From JAAZAI01 sp050942875 (GTDB lineage: Bacteria; Verrucomicrobiota; Kiritimatiellia; RFP12; UBA3636), in NCBI GenBank assembly GCA_050942875.1, contig JBMNOD010000092.1, positions 1 to 13,380 on the forward strand: a stretch of DNA of 13,380 nucleotides, given 5' to 3'. Shown in pieces: positions 1-6,037 of the stretch; the first letter of the stretch is position 1; each line of letters begins with the position of its first letter. Under the pieces are notes generated by a model that was not told the origin of the DNA, ran no database searches, and was given only the letters and a program-made list of their open reading frames with translations. A program made the position numbers and the translations under genes.

Positions 1-1340
1 TCGTCGTTGTGGAACCCGGTCTTCCGCTCGTAGCGCAGGATCAGCTTGCCGTCCTTGACAATGGCGTTGTCCTTCGTGAAATGCGTGCGCTTGTCCCAGA
101 AGTTGCTCGTGTAGATGTTCCAGAGCTTGAGGTTGACGGCATCGCCGTTGAACTCGTCCGCGAGCGTCAGCTTCCAATCGCCTTCGACGGGCGGACGCTT
201 GCCGACCCAGGCGGGCGGGACGGCCGGGGTGGCCGCGGCCACGACGGACACGACCTCCAGCTTGACGTCGCCCGCCGTTTCCGGGACGGACACGGTCACG
301 CCGCTGGCGCGGTTGCTCTCGAACTTGGCGCCCGTGCCGGGCTTGCCGCCGCTGTACGCCTGGTTGGGGTTCGAGACGCCCACCCACGGCCTGGCCGGCA
401 CGAACGAGGCCGTCAGCGTCGTCTGCCCACCGGGGGCGATCGGCCTGGCGGCGGCGGCGGAGTCCGTCGGCCCCGGCGGGCTGTCGACACGGATGCCGGG
501 CGCGACCGGCGTCGTCCCTGCATTGCGGAGCGTCACCTTGACTTCGTGGAAAGCGCCCAGATCCCAGGCCCCCATGCCCGGCTTCACCGTCGCCGAGCCC
601 GTCTTGCCGGCCGGCACGGAAACCTGCATCGTCTTGCGCGGGCTCCAGCCGACGACGGCGGCGCCTTTGCCTTCGAGCCCGGGCTCGTGCTTGAGCTGCC
701 GCCCGGCGCCGACGATCACGCCGCCCGGGGGCGTCTCGCGCACATGGGCGGGATCGACCGGCGGCGTCTCGCCGGCCGGCCCGCCCGCCTGGATGTCCTC
801 GACGCGGAACGAGCGCGCCTCGCCCGACTTGCCCACGAAGAACAGAATCCTCGCAATGGCGGCGGTGTTGAGCTTGTGGCCCGGCTTGAAGCCGTACTGA
901 TAGCCAAAGATGACCTTGAGGAGCTTCGTCTCGCCGGGCTTCAGATAGACGGACTCCGTGTTCCACGGACTCTTGCGCCAGTCGCCGTCGTCGTCGACGC
1001 GCAGGCTCACGGAGACGTTCCTGTCGCCGATGTTCGTGACCTTGGCCTCGACGTGGCCCCACGGCGAGAGGTCCCACGTGCCGCCCGCCGCCGGCGCGAT
1101 GGCGAAGCCGGGATAGCCGGCTTCGCTCCCGGCGACCACGACGTCGATCCCGCCCGCGCGGGGCGTCGGCGCGACCGTTTCATGCACATCGACGAACTTC
1201 CCGGCGGAATGCGCGGGATTCTCGTTGTAAAGGAACTTCGGCGCCGCCGCCGGCGCGTTCTGCGCACGAGCGGAGAAACCGGTGAATGCCGCCAATGCCA
1301 GGACGGCGGCGCAGCAAGGGAAACGTGAATGGATGGTCAT
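1..1340 (-). CDS. Secreted GH16-type glycoside hydrolase with two N-terminal binding modules (C-terminus beyond window)
   Basis: Open reading frame of at least 446 codons, read from an ATG at 1340 and still open at the window edge. Residues 1-26 form a signal peptide (hydrophobic core, then an SARA-Q cleavage-like site), so the enzyme is probably exported. Residues about 64-185 and 228-365 are two related beta-sandwich-like modules; they share a TWDLSPWG / AWDLGAFH strand followed by VTN(I)G or RNAG and an RVD strand. This pattern resembles the binding modules of agarases and related polysaccharidases. From about residue 389 the start of a GH16 domain is visible: LADEFNGDAVNLKLWNIY, then a DGKLILRYER strand. 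The catalytic ExDxxE motif lies outside the window, so activity and substrate (agar, laminarin or another beta-glycan) cannot be judged. It lies downstream of the GH5 gene on the same strand, separated by about 240 bp with repeats. No clear Shine-Dalgarno sequence precedes the ATG. Confidence 0.8.
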   Translation of the reverse strand, partial: MTIHSRFPCCAAVLALAAFTGFSARAQNAPAAAPKFLYNENPAHSAGKFVDVHETVAPTPRAGGIDVVVAGSEAGYPGFAIAPAAGGTWDLSPWGHVEAKVTNIGDRNVSVSLRVDDDGDWRKSPWNTESVYLKPGETKLLKVIFGYQYGFKPGHKLNTAAIARILFFVGKSGEARSFRVEDIQAGGPAGETPPVDPAHVRETPPGGVIVGAGRQLKHEPGLEGKGAAVVGWSPRKTMQVSVPAGKTGSATVKPGMGAWDLGAFHEVKVTLRNAGTTPVAPGIRVDSPPGPTDSAAAARPIAPGGQTTLTASFVPARPWVGVSNPNQAYSGGKPGTGAKFESNRASGVTVSVPETAGDVKLEVVSVVAAATPAVPPAWVGKRPPVEGDWKLTLADEFNGDAVNLKLWNIYTSNFWDKRTHFTKDNAIVKDGKLILRYERKTGFHND

Positions 1341-1352
1341 GGGTGGTGCTAT

Positions 1353-1377
1353 GATGAGTGATGGGTGATGGGTGGGG
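1353..1377. repeat. Short GATGGGT tandem repeat
   Basis: A degenerate run of gatgagt/gatgggt units lies just upstream of the GH16 start codon. It would be in the 5' leader of that gene and takes the place of a recognisable ribosome binding site. It may be a simple slipped-strand repeat; no function is evident. Confidence 0.45.
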
Positions 1378-1490
1378 TTCATGGATTGCGAAACTGCAAG
1401 GCGGGAATCAGCGGATGCTGCTAACCCGGCCACAAATAGCGCTGCGCGCGGGGATTTAGGCATTGGGAGATGGAATTTGGAGTCGGGAAA

Positions 1491-1539
1491 GGGGCACGGA
1501 CATTCCTGTCCGTGTCACGGGTTGGAAAACCCGTGCCTG
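1491..1539. repeat. Double-hairpin interspersed repeat, copy A
   Basis: Two adjacent perfect hairpins, each with an 8-bp stem and 4-base loop: CACGGACA-TTCC-TGTCCGTG at 1495-1514 and CACGGGTT-GGAA-AACCCGTG at 1516-1535. The outer ggcacgg and ccgtgcc ends are also complementary, so the whole unit could fold as a cruciform. A near-identical copy in inverted orientation lies at 5672-5728. It sits in the 243-bp spacer downstream of the GH5 gene and upstream of the GH16 gene. No U-rich tract typical of an intrinsic terminator follows. Confidence 0.75.
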
Positions 1540-1583
1540 TTTTGCAGTATGAATTGTGGCCGAGTTAGTAGTGGTTTCAAGCG

Positions 1584-2603
1584 TCAAATTTCACCCCCGA
1601 AAAGCGTCGTGCAGGCGACGGTCTTTTGATTGTCCTTGTTGAACAGCCCGAAGTTGCCTCGGAAGTCCCAGTTCGCCCAGGCGATGCCGTGGCGCTCCAT
1701 GACGGCGAGGATGTCGGCGTACCAGGCGGCGCGGATCGCATCCGGCGCCAGGGAAATGGCGCCGAACTCGCCGCAGTACAGCGGCAGCCCCGTGCGCGCG
1801 GCGACGGCGAGCGGCCACATCAAGTCGGCCTCCATCGCCTCGATCCCGCCAAGGACGTTCATGCCGCCGACCTTGCGCTGCTGGTCCGGCGGCAGGGCGT
1901 TGAAGGCCTCCTGCGGCACGGCCAGCCCGGGATACTGGATGGGGCCGCCGTAGTCCTTGAGCTGCCACGTCCACGAGGCGCGGTAGTGGGTCACCGGCAT
2001 CGGATGGTAGTAATGGTAGGTCAGGATGAGGTTCCGGTCGTTTTCCGGAACATCCAGAAACTCGTATTGGCTGACGCTGTTCCATCGGTTCGACCCGAGG
2101 ACCAGGCAGCGATCCGGTTCACGTGCGCGGACTTCGCGACAGGCCAGATGCAAAACGCGATTCCAGTCGGCCGGATCGTCGGCGACGGCCTCGTTGAGCA
2201 GCTCGTAGGCCACCCGTTCAAGTGGACGGTCGCGGAGGCGCGCCGAAATCTGCCGCCAGCATTCCGCGAACGCCTCTGCCGCCGCCGGATCGGTGAACAG
2301 CGGCTTGGGGCCTTCGTTGAAATGGTGCGTGCGCAGGATGTGCAGATCGATCACCGCGTTCAGCCCGGCCTCGAGGATCCAGTCGAGCCCCTGCTGAAGC
2401 AAGTCCCAGGCCTCCTCGTGCGGAGCGCCCCGGTCGTCCCAGAGCTGCTCTTCGTCGACGGGAAGGCGCAGGTGGTCGAGGCCGAGCGCGGCCAGCCGCG
2501 CGACGTCCTCTCGCGTGAAGCGCCGGCGACGTTCGTCGCCGCGCGCGTCGCTTTGGCTGAGCCAGTGGGAAATGTTGGTGCCGCGTTTGATTGTGAATTG
2601 CAT
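1584..2603 (-). CDS. Glycoside hydrolase family 5 (cellulase-like), 339 aa, no signal peptide
   Basis: Retaining glycosidase of the GH5 TIM-barrel family, acting on beta-linked glucans, mannans or oligosaccharides; the exact substrate is not readable from sequence. Family hallmarks are in the expected order: RLPVDEEQLW (R46), VIDLHI (H88), YELLNEAV with the acid/base Glu138 after Asn137, the HYYHP segment (H197, Y199), and LYCGEFGAI with the nucleophile Glu279. Aromatic platform residues follow (WANWDF, W309 and W312). The start at 2603 is chosen because AAGG lies 6-7 bases upstream and the protein then begins MQFTIKRGTNISHWL, as family members do. A reading frame open to 2789 adds 62 residues that look like untranslated leader and contain a palindrome. 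No signal peptide is visible, so the enzyme is probably cytoplasmic and may process imported oligosaccharides, in contrast to the exported GH16 protein downstream. It is divergent from the gene at 3000. Confidence 0.88.
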   Translation of the reverse strand: MQFTIKRGTNISHWLSQSDARGDERRRRFTREDVARLAALGLDHLRLPVDEEQLWDDRGAPHEEAWDLLQQGLDWILEAGLNAVIDLHILRTHHFNEGPKPLFTDPAAAEAFAECWRQISARLRDRPLERVAYELLNEAVADDPADWNRVLHLACREVRAREPDRCLVLGSNRWNSVSQYEFLDVPENDRNLILTYHYYHPMPVTHYRASWTWQLKDYGGPIQYPGLAVPQEAFNALPPDQQRKVGGMNVLGGIEAMEADLMWPLAVAARTGLPLYCGEFGAISLAPDAIRAAWYADILAVMERHGIAWANWDFRGNFGLFNKDNQKTVACTTLFGGEI

Positions 2604-2634
2604 GGATGCCTTATGCCTTGGGGTTGACGAAGAA

Positions 2635-2657
2635 GCAGAACCGTGGCGCGGTTCTGC
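2635..2657. promoter_or_regulatory. Perfect inverted repeat in the GH5 leader (operator or RNA hairpin)
   Basis: GCAGAACCG and CGGTTCTGC form a perfect 9-bp inverted repeat around a 5-base loop (TGGCG), 32-54 bases upstream of the GH5 start codon. It could be a repressor operator or a hairpin in the 5' leader. No U-tract follows on the GH5 strand, so a terminator is unlikely. Confidence 0.5.
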
Positions 2658-2913
2658 CATGTCGGTTCTGGGAACCCTTCGCCCGACTTGCCGAACGCCT
2701 TCTTCGACGTGGATGAGAAGAATGTACCACGAAACGCAGGAAAAGCCCACCCTAAACTGCGGGGTGGTGTGGTTCAACATCGTTGCCACACACCAAGGGG
2801 GCGGGTGCCAGGGTTCAGGCTTGGCCGATCACCCCATTTTCCGAGATTGCCCTGTTTAGCCCCTTTGTGACACAATACAAGCACTTCACCCACTTCACTC
2901 AAGGAGAAGTTCA
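2658..2913. other. Divergent intergenic region between the GH5 and NAD(P)H-hydrate repair genes
   Basis: This stretch is part of the roughly 400-bp region separating the divergently transcribed genes starting at 2603 (minus) and 3000 (plus), and should contain both promoters. No strong -35/-10 pair could be assigned on either strand. Apart from the neighbouring inverted repeat at 2635-2657 and the small ORF at 2914, no further gene or repeat was recognised here. Confidence 0.4.
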
Positions 2914-2949
2914 ATGGCTGAGATTTTGAATTGCAATTTTGAACTTTAA
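2914..2949 (+). CDS. Possible 11-residue leader peptide upstream of the NAD(P)H-hydrate repair gene
   Basis: A short ORF reading MAEILNCNFEL then TAA is preceded by a strong AAGGAG Shine-Dalgarno at 2901-2906, seven bases before the ATG. It ends 50 bases upstream of the start of the gene at 3000, which itself has only a weak ribosome binding site. The combination suggests a translated leader or upstream ORF. It could equally be chance, or the decayed start of a lost gene. The peptide has no run of a single amino acid typical of attenuators. Confidence 0.3.
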   Translation: MAEILNCNFEL

Positions 2950-2999
2950 AGAAAACTGGATGGCGTTTTGATGATGGTATCGAATGGAATGGCGGCATT

Positions 3000-4535
3000 A
3001 TGAGATATGTATCGACTTCCGACATGCGGGCGATTGATGCGGAGCTTTTGAAGACGGCTTGCCACTTCGCGGGTGTTCCGGACTCGGATCGTTTGATCAA
3101 GCTGGCCGCGCAGGGGCTGGCGAGCCTGATCCTGGAAATGCAGGGAAACAGCGGCGCGCGGCCTTGCATCCATGTGGTCTTCGGCAAGGGGAACAATGGC
3201 GCGGATGCCGTGCATGCGGGTCTTGAACTGGCGGAGCGGGGGTTCCCGGTGCGGCATTACGCCGCGTTGAAGTCCGAGGAGGCCAAGGGCGCGGTGAAGT
3301 CGCTGCTTGAGAGAGGGCTCCTGCCGGATGTCGTTTGGTTCGACGAGGAGCGGCCGTGGACGGCCATGCCGGCCTCCGCCATCTCCCCGGGCGATGTGGT
3401 GCTGGACGGCATTCTGGGCGTCGGGGTGAAGGGCGCGCCGCGGGAGCCGGCCGCCGCCGCCATCCGCCTCGTCAATCGGCTCAAGGGGCGCGCGCATGTC
3501 ATCGCGGTCGATGTGCCGTCGGGGCTTGACGCCGATGCCGGCACCGCCGCCGGAGAGATTGTCGAGGCGGACTTGACGCTTTGCATGGGCATGCCGAAAA
3601 TCGGGATGGCGACGCCGTTCGCGCTGGCGCACACGGGCTCGATTCACGTCCACGACCTGGCCATCCCCGATGCGGTGCTGGCCGCCGACGCCGAGGCGGA
3701 CGGGCTGGTGACGGCCCGCGATGTGGCAGGGTGGCTGCCCCGCCGCCGATGGGATGCGCACAAGGGCGACTTCGGGCATGTGTGCGTCGTGGGCGGGTGC
3801 GCGCGCTATCGCGGCGCGCCGGCGCTGGCGGCGATGGGGGCGCTCCGCGCGGGGGCGGGGCTGGTGACGGCCGTCGTCCCCGAGGCCATCGCCGGCGGCG
3901 TGGCGGCCCATGCGCCGGAGATGATGGTTTTGCCGCTTGGTTCGGACGTCGTGACGCGGCCCGCCCTTGAAGATTCGGGGTTTTCCTTCGAGGGGAAGAC
4001 GGTGGTCGTCGGCCCGGGGCTTTCGCAGCGGCGGGGCGTGATGGATGCGGTTGCCTGGCTGCTCGAGGGCTGCGGCGTCCAGGCCGCCGTGCTCGATGCC
4101 GATGCGTTGAACGTCATCGGCGACGAGGCGGAGGCGCTGGCGTCCTGCGAGACGCCGATGGTGCTGACGCCGCATCCGGGCGAGGCGGCGCGGCTGCTGG
4201 GCTGCTCCGCGGCGACGGTGCAGGCTGATCGGGCGGCGGCGTTGCGGCGTCTGGTGGACGTCATGCGGAAGCCGGTCGTCTTGAAGGGCGCGGGGACGCT
4301 TGTTTCCGCGCCCGGGCGCGGGGTGCATCGGGTGGCGGGCGTCAACCCCGGCATGGCGTCCGGCGGCATGGGCGATGTGCTGGCGGGCGTCGTCGGCGCG
4401 CTGCTGGCGCGCGGGATCGACCCCTTCGACGCCGCCCGCGCGGCGGCGTGGCTGCATGCCCGCGCCGGCGACGTGGCGGCGTGGCGACGCGGCCACGAGG
4501 CGTTGCTGGCGACGGATCTGCTGGCAAATCTCTGA
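3000..4535 (+). CDS. nnr: Bifunctional NAD(P)H-hydrate epimerase / ADP-dependent NAD(P)H-hydrate dehydratase, 511 aa
   Basis: Cytosolic metabolite-repair enzyme: it epimerises R-NAD(P)HX to S-NAD(P)HX and dehydrates the latter to NAD(P)H, using a nucleotide. The N-terminal epimerase (YjeF_N) domain spans residues 1-225. It contains VFGKGNNGADAVHAG (61-74, matching the family GxGNNGGDG loop with Ala68 and Ala70 replacing the usual glycines), LDGILGVGVKG (135-145) and VDVPSGLDADAG (170-181). The C-terminal ribokinase-like dehydratase domain spans about 238-511. It contains HKGDFGHVCVVGG (254-266), VVGPGL (336-341), VLDADALNVI (364-373), LTPHPGEAARLLG (389-401) and GMASGGMGDVLAG (451-463) with the catalytic-type Asp459. 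Length matches the usual fused enzyme. The ATG at 3000 is the only start compatible with the family N-terminus (YVSTSDMRAID); its ribosome binding site is weak. It stands alone on the plus strand, with no obvious link to its neighbours. Confidence 0.93.
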   Translation: MRYVSTSDMRAIDAELLKTACHFAGVPDSDRLIKLAAQGLASLILEMQGNSGARPCIHVVFGKGNNGADAVHAGLELAERGFPVRHYAALKSEEAKGAVKSLLERGLLPDVVWFDEERPWTAMPASAISPGDVVLDGILGVGVKGAPREPAAAAIRLVNRLKGRAHVIAVDVPSGLDADAGTAAGEIVEADLTLCMGMPKIGMATPFALAHTGSIHVHDLAIPDAVLAADAEADGLVTARDVAGWLPRRRWDAHKGDFGHVCVVGGCARYRGAPALAAMGALRAGAGLVTAVVPEAIAGGVAAHAPEMMVLPLGSDVVTRPALEDSGFSFEGKTVVVGPGLSQRRGVMDAVAWLLEGCGVQAAVLDADALNVIGDEAEALASCETPMVLTPHPGEAARLLGCSAATVQADRAAALRRLVDVMRKPVVLKGAGTLVSAPGRGVHRVAGVNPGMASGGMGDVLAGVVGALLARGIDPFDAARAAAWLHARAGDVAAWRRGHEALLATDLLANL

Positions 4536-4590
4536 TATGCACTTGGGCGTCACGACCGTGTATGTCGGCTCGCTGTAAAATGCGAAAGCG

Positions 4591-4680
4591 ACAGGTTTTT
4601 GGACAAGATTACAGGATTGACAGGATGGGTGGCAGGGTGGGGAGATGGCCACGAAAAACACCAAAATACACAAAAAAGTT
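4591..4680. repeat. Interspersed repeat made of the same modules as the 12.8-13.4 kb array
   Basis: Positions 4602-4626 carry a gacaagat/acaggatt/gacaggat triplet like the start of the tandem units at 12879. Positions 4647-4666 carry GGCCACGAAAAACACCAAAA, the exact reverse complement of a 20-base segment at 12971-12990 and 13153-13172. The module order here differs from that in the array. The repeat fills most of the 170-bp gap between the NAD(P)H-hydrate gene and the next ORF. Confidence 0.7.
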
Positions 4681-4705
4681 TTCCCTTCATCGGCGGGAGG
4701 CAAAG

Positions 4706-5284
4706 ATGTTTTGGCCTGTTGTACTTCCTTTTAAGATTACCTTTTACATCTTGGGTGCGGTGGTCGTCGTGCTGACGCTGTTTTCCGCCATGCGTAAAAA
4801 GAAATGGCGGAAGACGTTTTTCGTCGCAACCGCATTGTCTTGCCTTGCTTTCATCCCGTCGTGCAGATTCATGCAAACCTGCGTCGATCAGCATCGATTT
4901 GGCGTTTTTGAGTACGAGTCCTTTGACGAGGTGGACGATTTCCGAGTTGAACGCTATCTTCCCCGGGCGGCACGCGACATCGTCGTCAACAAGTACGGAT
5001 CGGGACATGAGGCCAAGTACAAGATCGCCGAGGAAGATTTGCGAGCGTTTGTGGACGATCTTTGGAATCGCCATGGCCATCTGTCGAGCTTTTCCAGAAA
5101 GGATCTCGAAGAAAACGCATGCAGGATTTCAGGCGATCAGATTCGAATTTTTGGCAAATTGAATTGGCCTGTGCTTGATGATGCGATCCGACTCAGCGCC
5201 CCAGTTGCAGGCAATGGGGCGGGGTGCGAGTATTTTTACAGCAGAAGCGCTCAGACCGCCTATCATCGTGCCGGGTATTGGTGA
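4706..5284 (+). CDS. Hypothetical membrane-anchored protein, 192 aa
   Basis: Unrecognised protein, but probably a real gene: GGGAGG at 4695-4700 sits five bases before the ATG, and the product has a sensible architecture. Residues 6-27 (ITFYILGAVVVVLTLF) and 37-52 (TFFVATALSCLAFIPS) are hydrophobic and probably membrane-spanning, separated by a very basic loop RKKKWRK. The remainder (about 60-192) is soluble, with a central YLPRAARDIVVNKYGSG...YKIAEEDLRAFVDDLW segment and a C-terminus ending CEYFYSRSAQTAYHRAGYW. That strand-rich ending suggests a small alpha/beta domain. Codon use is richer in A and T at third positions than in the neighbouring genes, and the gene lies between repeat blocks, which is compatible with transfer. 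The reading frame is open upstream to 4448, but that part lies in the 3' end of the previous gene and in a repeat, so it is not used. No function is proposed. Confidence 0.65.
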   Translation: MFWPVVLPFKITFYILGAVVVVLTLFSAMRKKKWRKTFFVATALSCLAFIPSCRFMQTCVDQHRFGVFEYESFDEVDDFRVERYLPRAARDIVVNKYGSGHEAKYKIAEEDLRAFVDDLWNRHGHLSSFSRKDLEENACRISGDQIRIFGKLNWPVLDDAIRLSAPVAGNGAGCEYFYSRSAQTAYHRAGYW

Positions 5285-5330
5285 GTCCTTGGAGCCCCGC
5301 CGTCCCGGCGGGTGTTCGCCGATGGTGGCG

Positions 5331-5354
5331 TTTTTTGGGGGTCTGTCCCCAAAA
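5331..5354. repeat. TTTTGGGG hairpin, copy 1 (inverted orientation)
   Basis: TTTTGGGG and CCCCAAAA form an 8-bp stem around GTCTGT. The loop is the reverse complement of the acaga-type loop of the copies at 5560 and 5736, so this copy is inverted. It lies 47 bases downstream of the stop codon at 5284. The A-tract rather than T-tract at the 3' side argues against an intrinsic terminator. Confidence 0.7.
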
Positions 5355-5358
5355 TAGC

Positions 5359-5468
5359 CGTTCACGTTCCCGTTCCCAGCGAAGCGGTACCCGTTCACGA
5401 AATCAAGTCCCCGAAAACGTAGACGAGAGAGTCGTGAACATGAACGCGAACGAGTACGTGAACGATCG
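5359..5468. repeat. CGTTCN hexamer array and its inverted partner
   Basis: Positions 5359-5376 contain three consecutive CGTTCN hexamers. Positions 5433-5468 contain six consecutive hexamers of the complementary CGNGAA type (CGTGAA, CATGAA, CGCGAA, CGAGTA, CGTGAA, CGATCG). The two arrays are therefore roughly inverted with respect to each other. No protein-coding explanation was found. Confidence 0.5.
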
Positions 5469-5474
5469 CCTCGG

Positions 5475-5627
5475 CCCACGATGGGCGAACCAAAAGCCGC
5501 AACGCTGGAGCCCGCCGTCCCGGCGTGGCCGTTCGCCTTCCGTTTTTCTCGGGGTTTTTGGGGGTTTTTGGGGACAGACCCCAAAAACCCCCTGTTTTGC
5601 TGCGGCCTTTGGTTCGCCCATCGTAGG
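5475..5627. repeat. 27-base inverted repeat pair enclosing hairpin copy 2
   Basis: Positions 5475-5501 (containing GATGGGCGAACCAAAAGCCG) and 5601-5627 are reverse complements with two mismatches over 27 bases. They enclose 99 bp holding a GC-rich 'ggagcccgccgtcccgg' segment and the longest TTTTTGGGG hairpin. The whole could fold as a nested stem-loop. It resembles a small non-autonomous palindromic element. Confidence 0.65.
5560..5592. repeat. Perfect 14-bp hairpin, TTTTTGGGG family copy 2
   Basis: GGGGGTTTTTGGGG pairs perfectly with CCCCAAAAACCCCC around the five-base loop ACAGA. It is the longest and most perfect palindrome seen in the window. The same core recurs at 5331 and 5736. Confidence 0.8.
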
Positions 5628-5671
5628 TCGTTTCGTTGGAGACCGCGGTCTCCGCTGGCAAATGGCAAAGG

Positions 5672-5728
5672 GGCACGGGTTTTCCAACCCGTGGACGACC
5701 ACGGACAGGACAGGAATGTCCGTGCCCC
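5672..5728. repeat. Double-hairpin interspersed repeat, copy B (inverted)
   Basis: CACGGGTT-TTCC-AACCCGTG at 5674-5693 is followed by CACGGACA...TGTCCGTG at 5700-5724. The segment matches the reverse complement of 1491-1537 apart from two short insertions (about six and five bases, in the spacer and in the second loop). Stem sequences are fully kept in both copies. Confidence 0.75.
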
Positions 5729-5735
5729 TGGTTCC

Positions 5736-5766
5736 GGGGTTTTTGGGGACAGACCCCAAAAATCCC
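5736..5766. repeat. TTTTTGGGG hairpin, copy 3
   Basis: TTTTTGGGG and CCCCAAAAA pair around ACAGA (5740-5762), extended by a G-T pair and three G-C pairs to give a stem of up to 13 positions. It has the same orientation as the copy at 5560. Confidence 0.75.
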
Positions 5767-6037
5767 AATGGAGTCGCCACCTGCCAGCGAACTCCCGCCG
5801 GGGACGGCGGTCTCCAGCGGTACGGATTGGACGGGCACGCGGTGCCCGCCCACGGGAGAGGCGCGGGCGAGGCCGGCAATGTCGCGCCCTTTCAGGGCTG
5901 CCGGGGCGCACCGCGCCGGGACGGCGCTACACACCACGGGGGCAGCCAGGACTCCATACAGGTGCGGGGGGCTGGCGCGGCGGGTAAAACCGGGGTCTGG
6001 GGCAAGCCGCTTCGCGGCAGGGGCTAGTCGCTAGGGG

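Larger units (their letters stand above)
5285..6037. other. Gene-free island of mixed short repeats
   Basis: No credible gene lies in this stretch on either strand. Open frames exist only because the DNA is GC-rich and repetitive, and they translate into low-complexity sequence. It contains three TTTTTGGGG...CCCCAAAAA hairpins, a second double-hairpin repeat, two hexamer arrays, a 27-base inverted pair, and several variants of a 'ggagcccgccgtcccggcgg' motif (near 5291, 5508 and 5798). A segment resembling 'cgccctttcagggctgccgggg' lies near 5885-5907. It separates the gene ending at 5284 from the convergent 3' end of the hyf operon. Confidence 0.7.

Noticed and set aside
9..1328. Plus-strand frame of 439 codons at the left edge
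   Set aside because: The minus strand reads a signal peptide, two beta-rich modules and a GH16 start without interruption. The plus-strand translation is Arg/Ala/Gly-rich and motif-free.
2604..2789. 62-codon N-terminal extension of the GH5 gene
   Set aside because: The extension is in frame but contains the 2635-2657 palindrome, does not form a signal peptide directly before the domain, and would bypass the well-placed AAGG ribosome binding site ahead of 2603.
2946..4703. Minus-strand frame of 585 codons opposite the NAD(P)H-hydrate gene
   Set aside because: The translation is rich in Arg, His, Pro and Ala with no domain, while the plus strand has all motifs of the bifunctional enzyme.
5331..5354. 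Intrinsic transcription terminator after the gene ending at 5284
   Set aside because: The stem is strong, but its 3' side is an A-tract on both strands, not the T-tract needed for rho-independent termination.
5551..5573. G-quadruplex in the GGGG-T5-GGGGG-T5-GGGG run
   Set aside because: Only three adjacent G-tracts are present, and the third is committed to a perfect hairpin with the following CCCC. A duplex hairpin explains the sequence better.
5285..6037. Remnant of hyfI or another broken gene
   Set aside because: No NuoB-type cysteine motif or other recognisable domain was seen in any frame; the translated frames simply repeat the palindromic modules.
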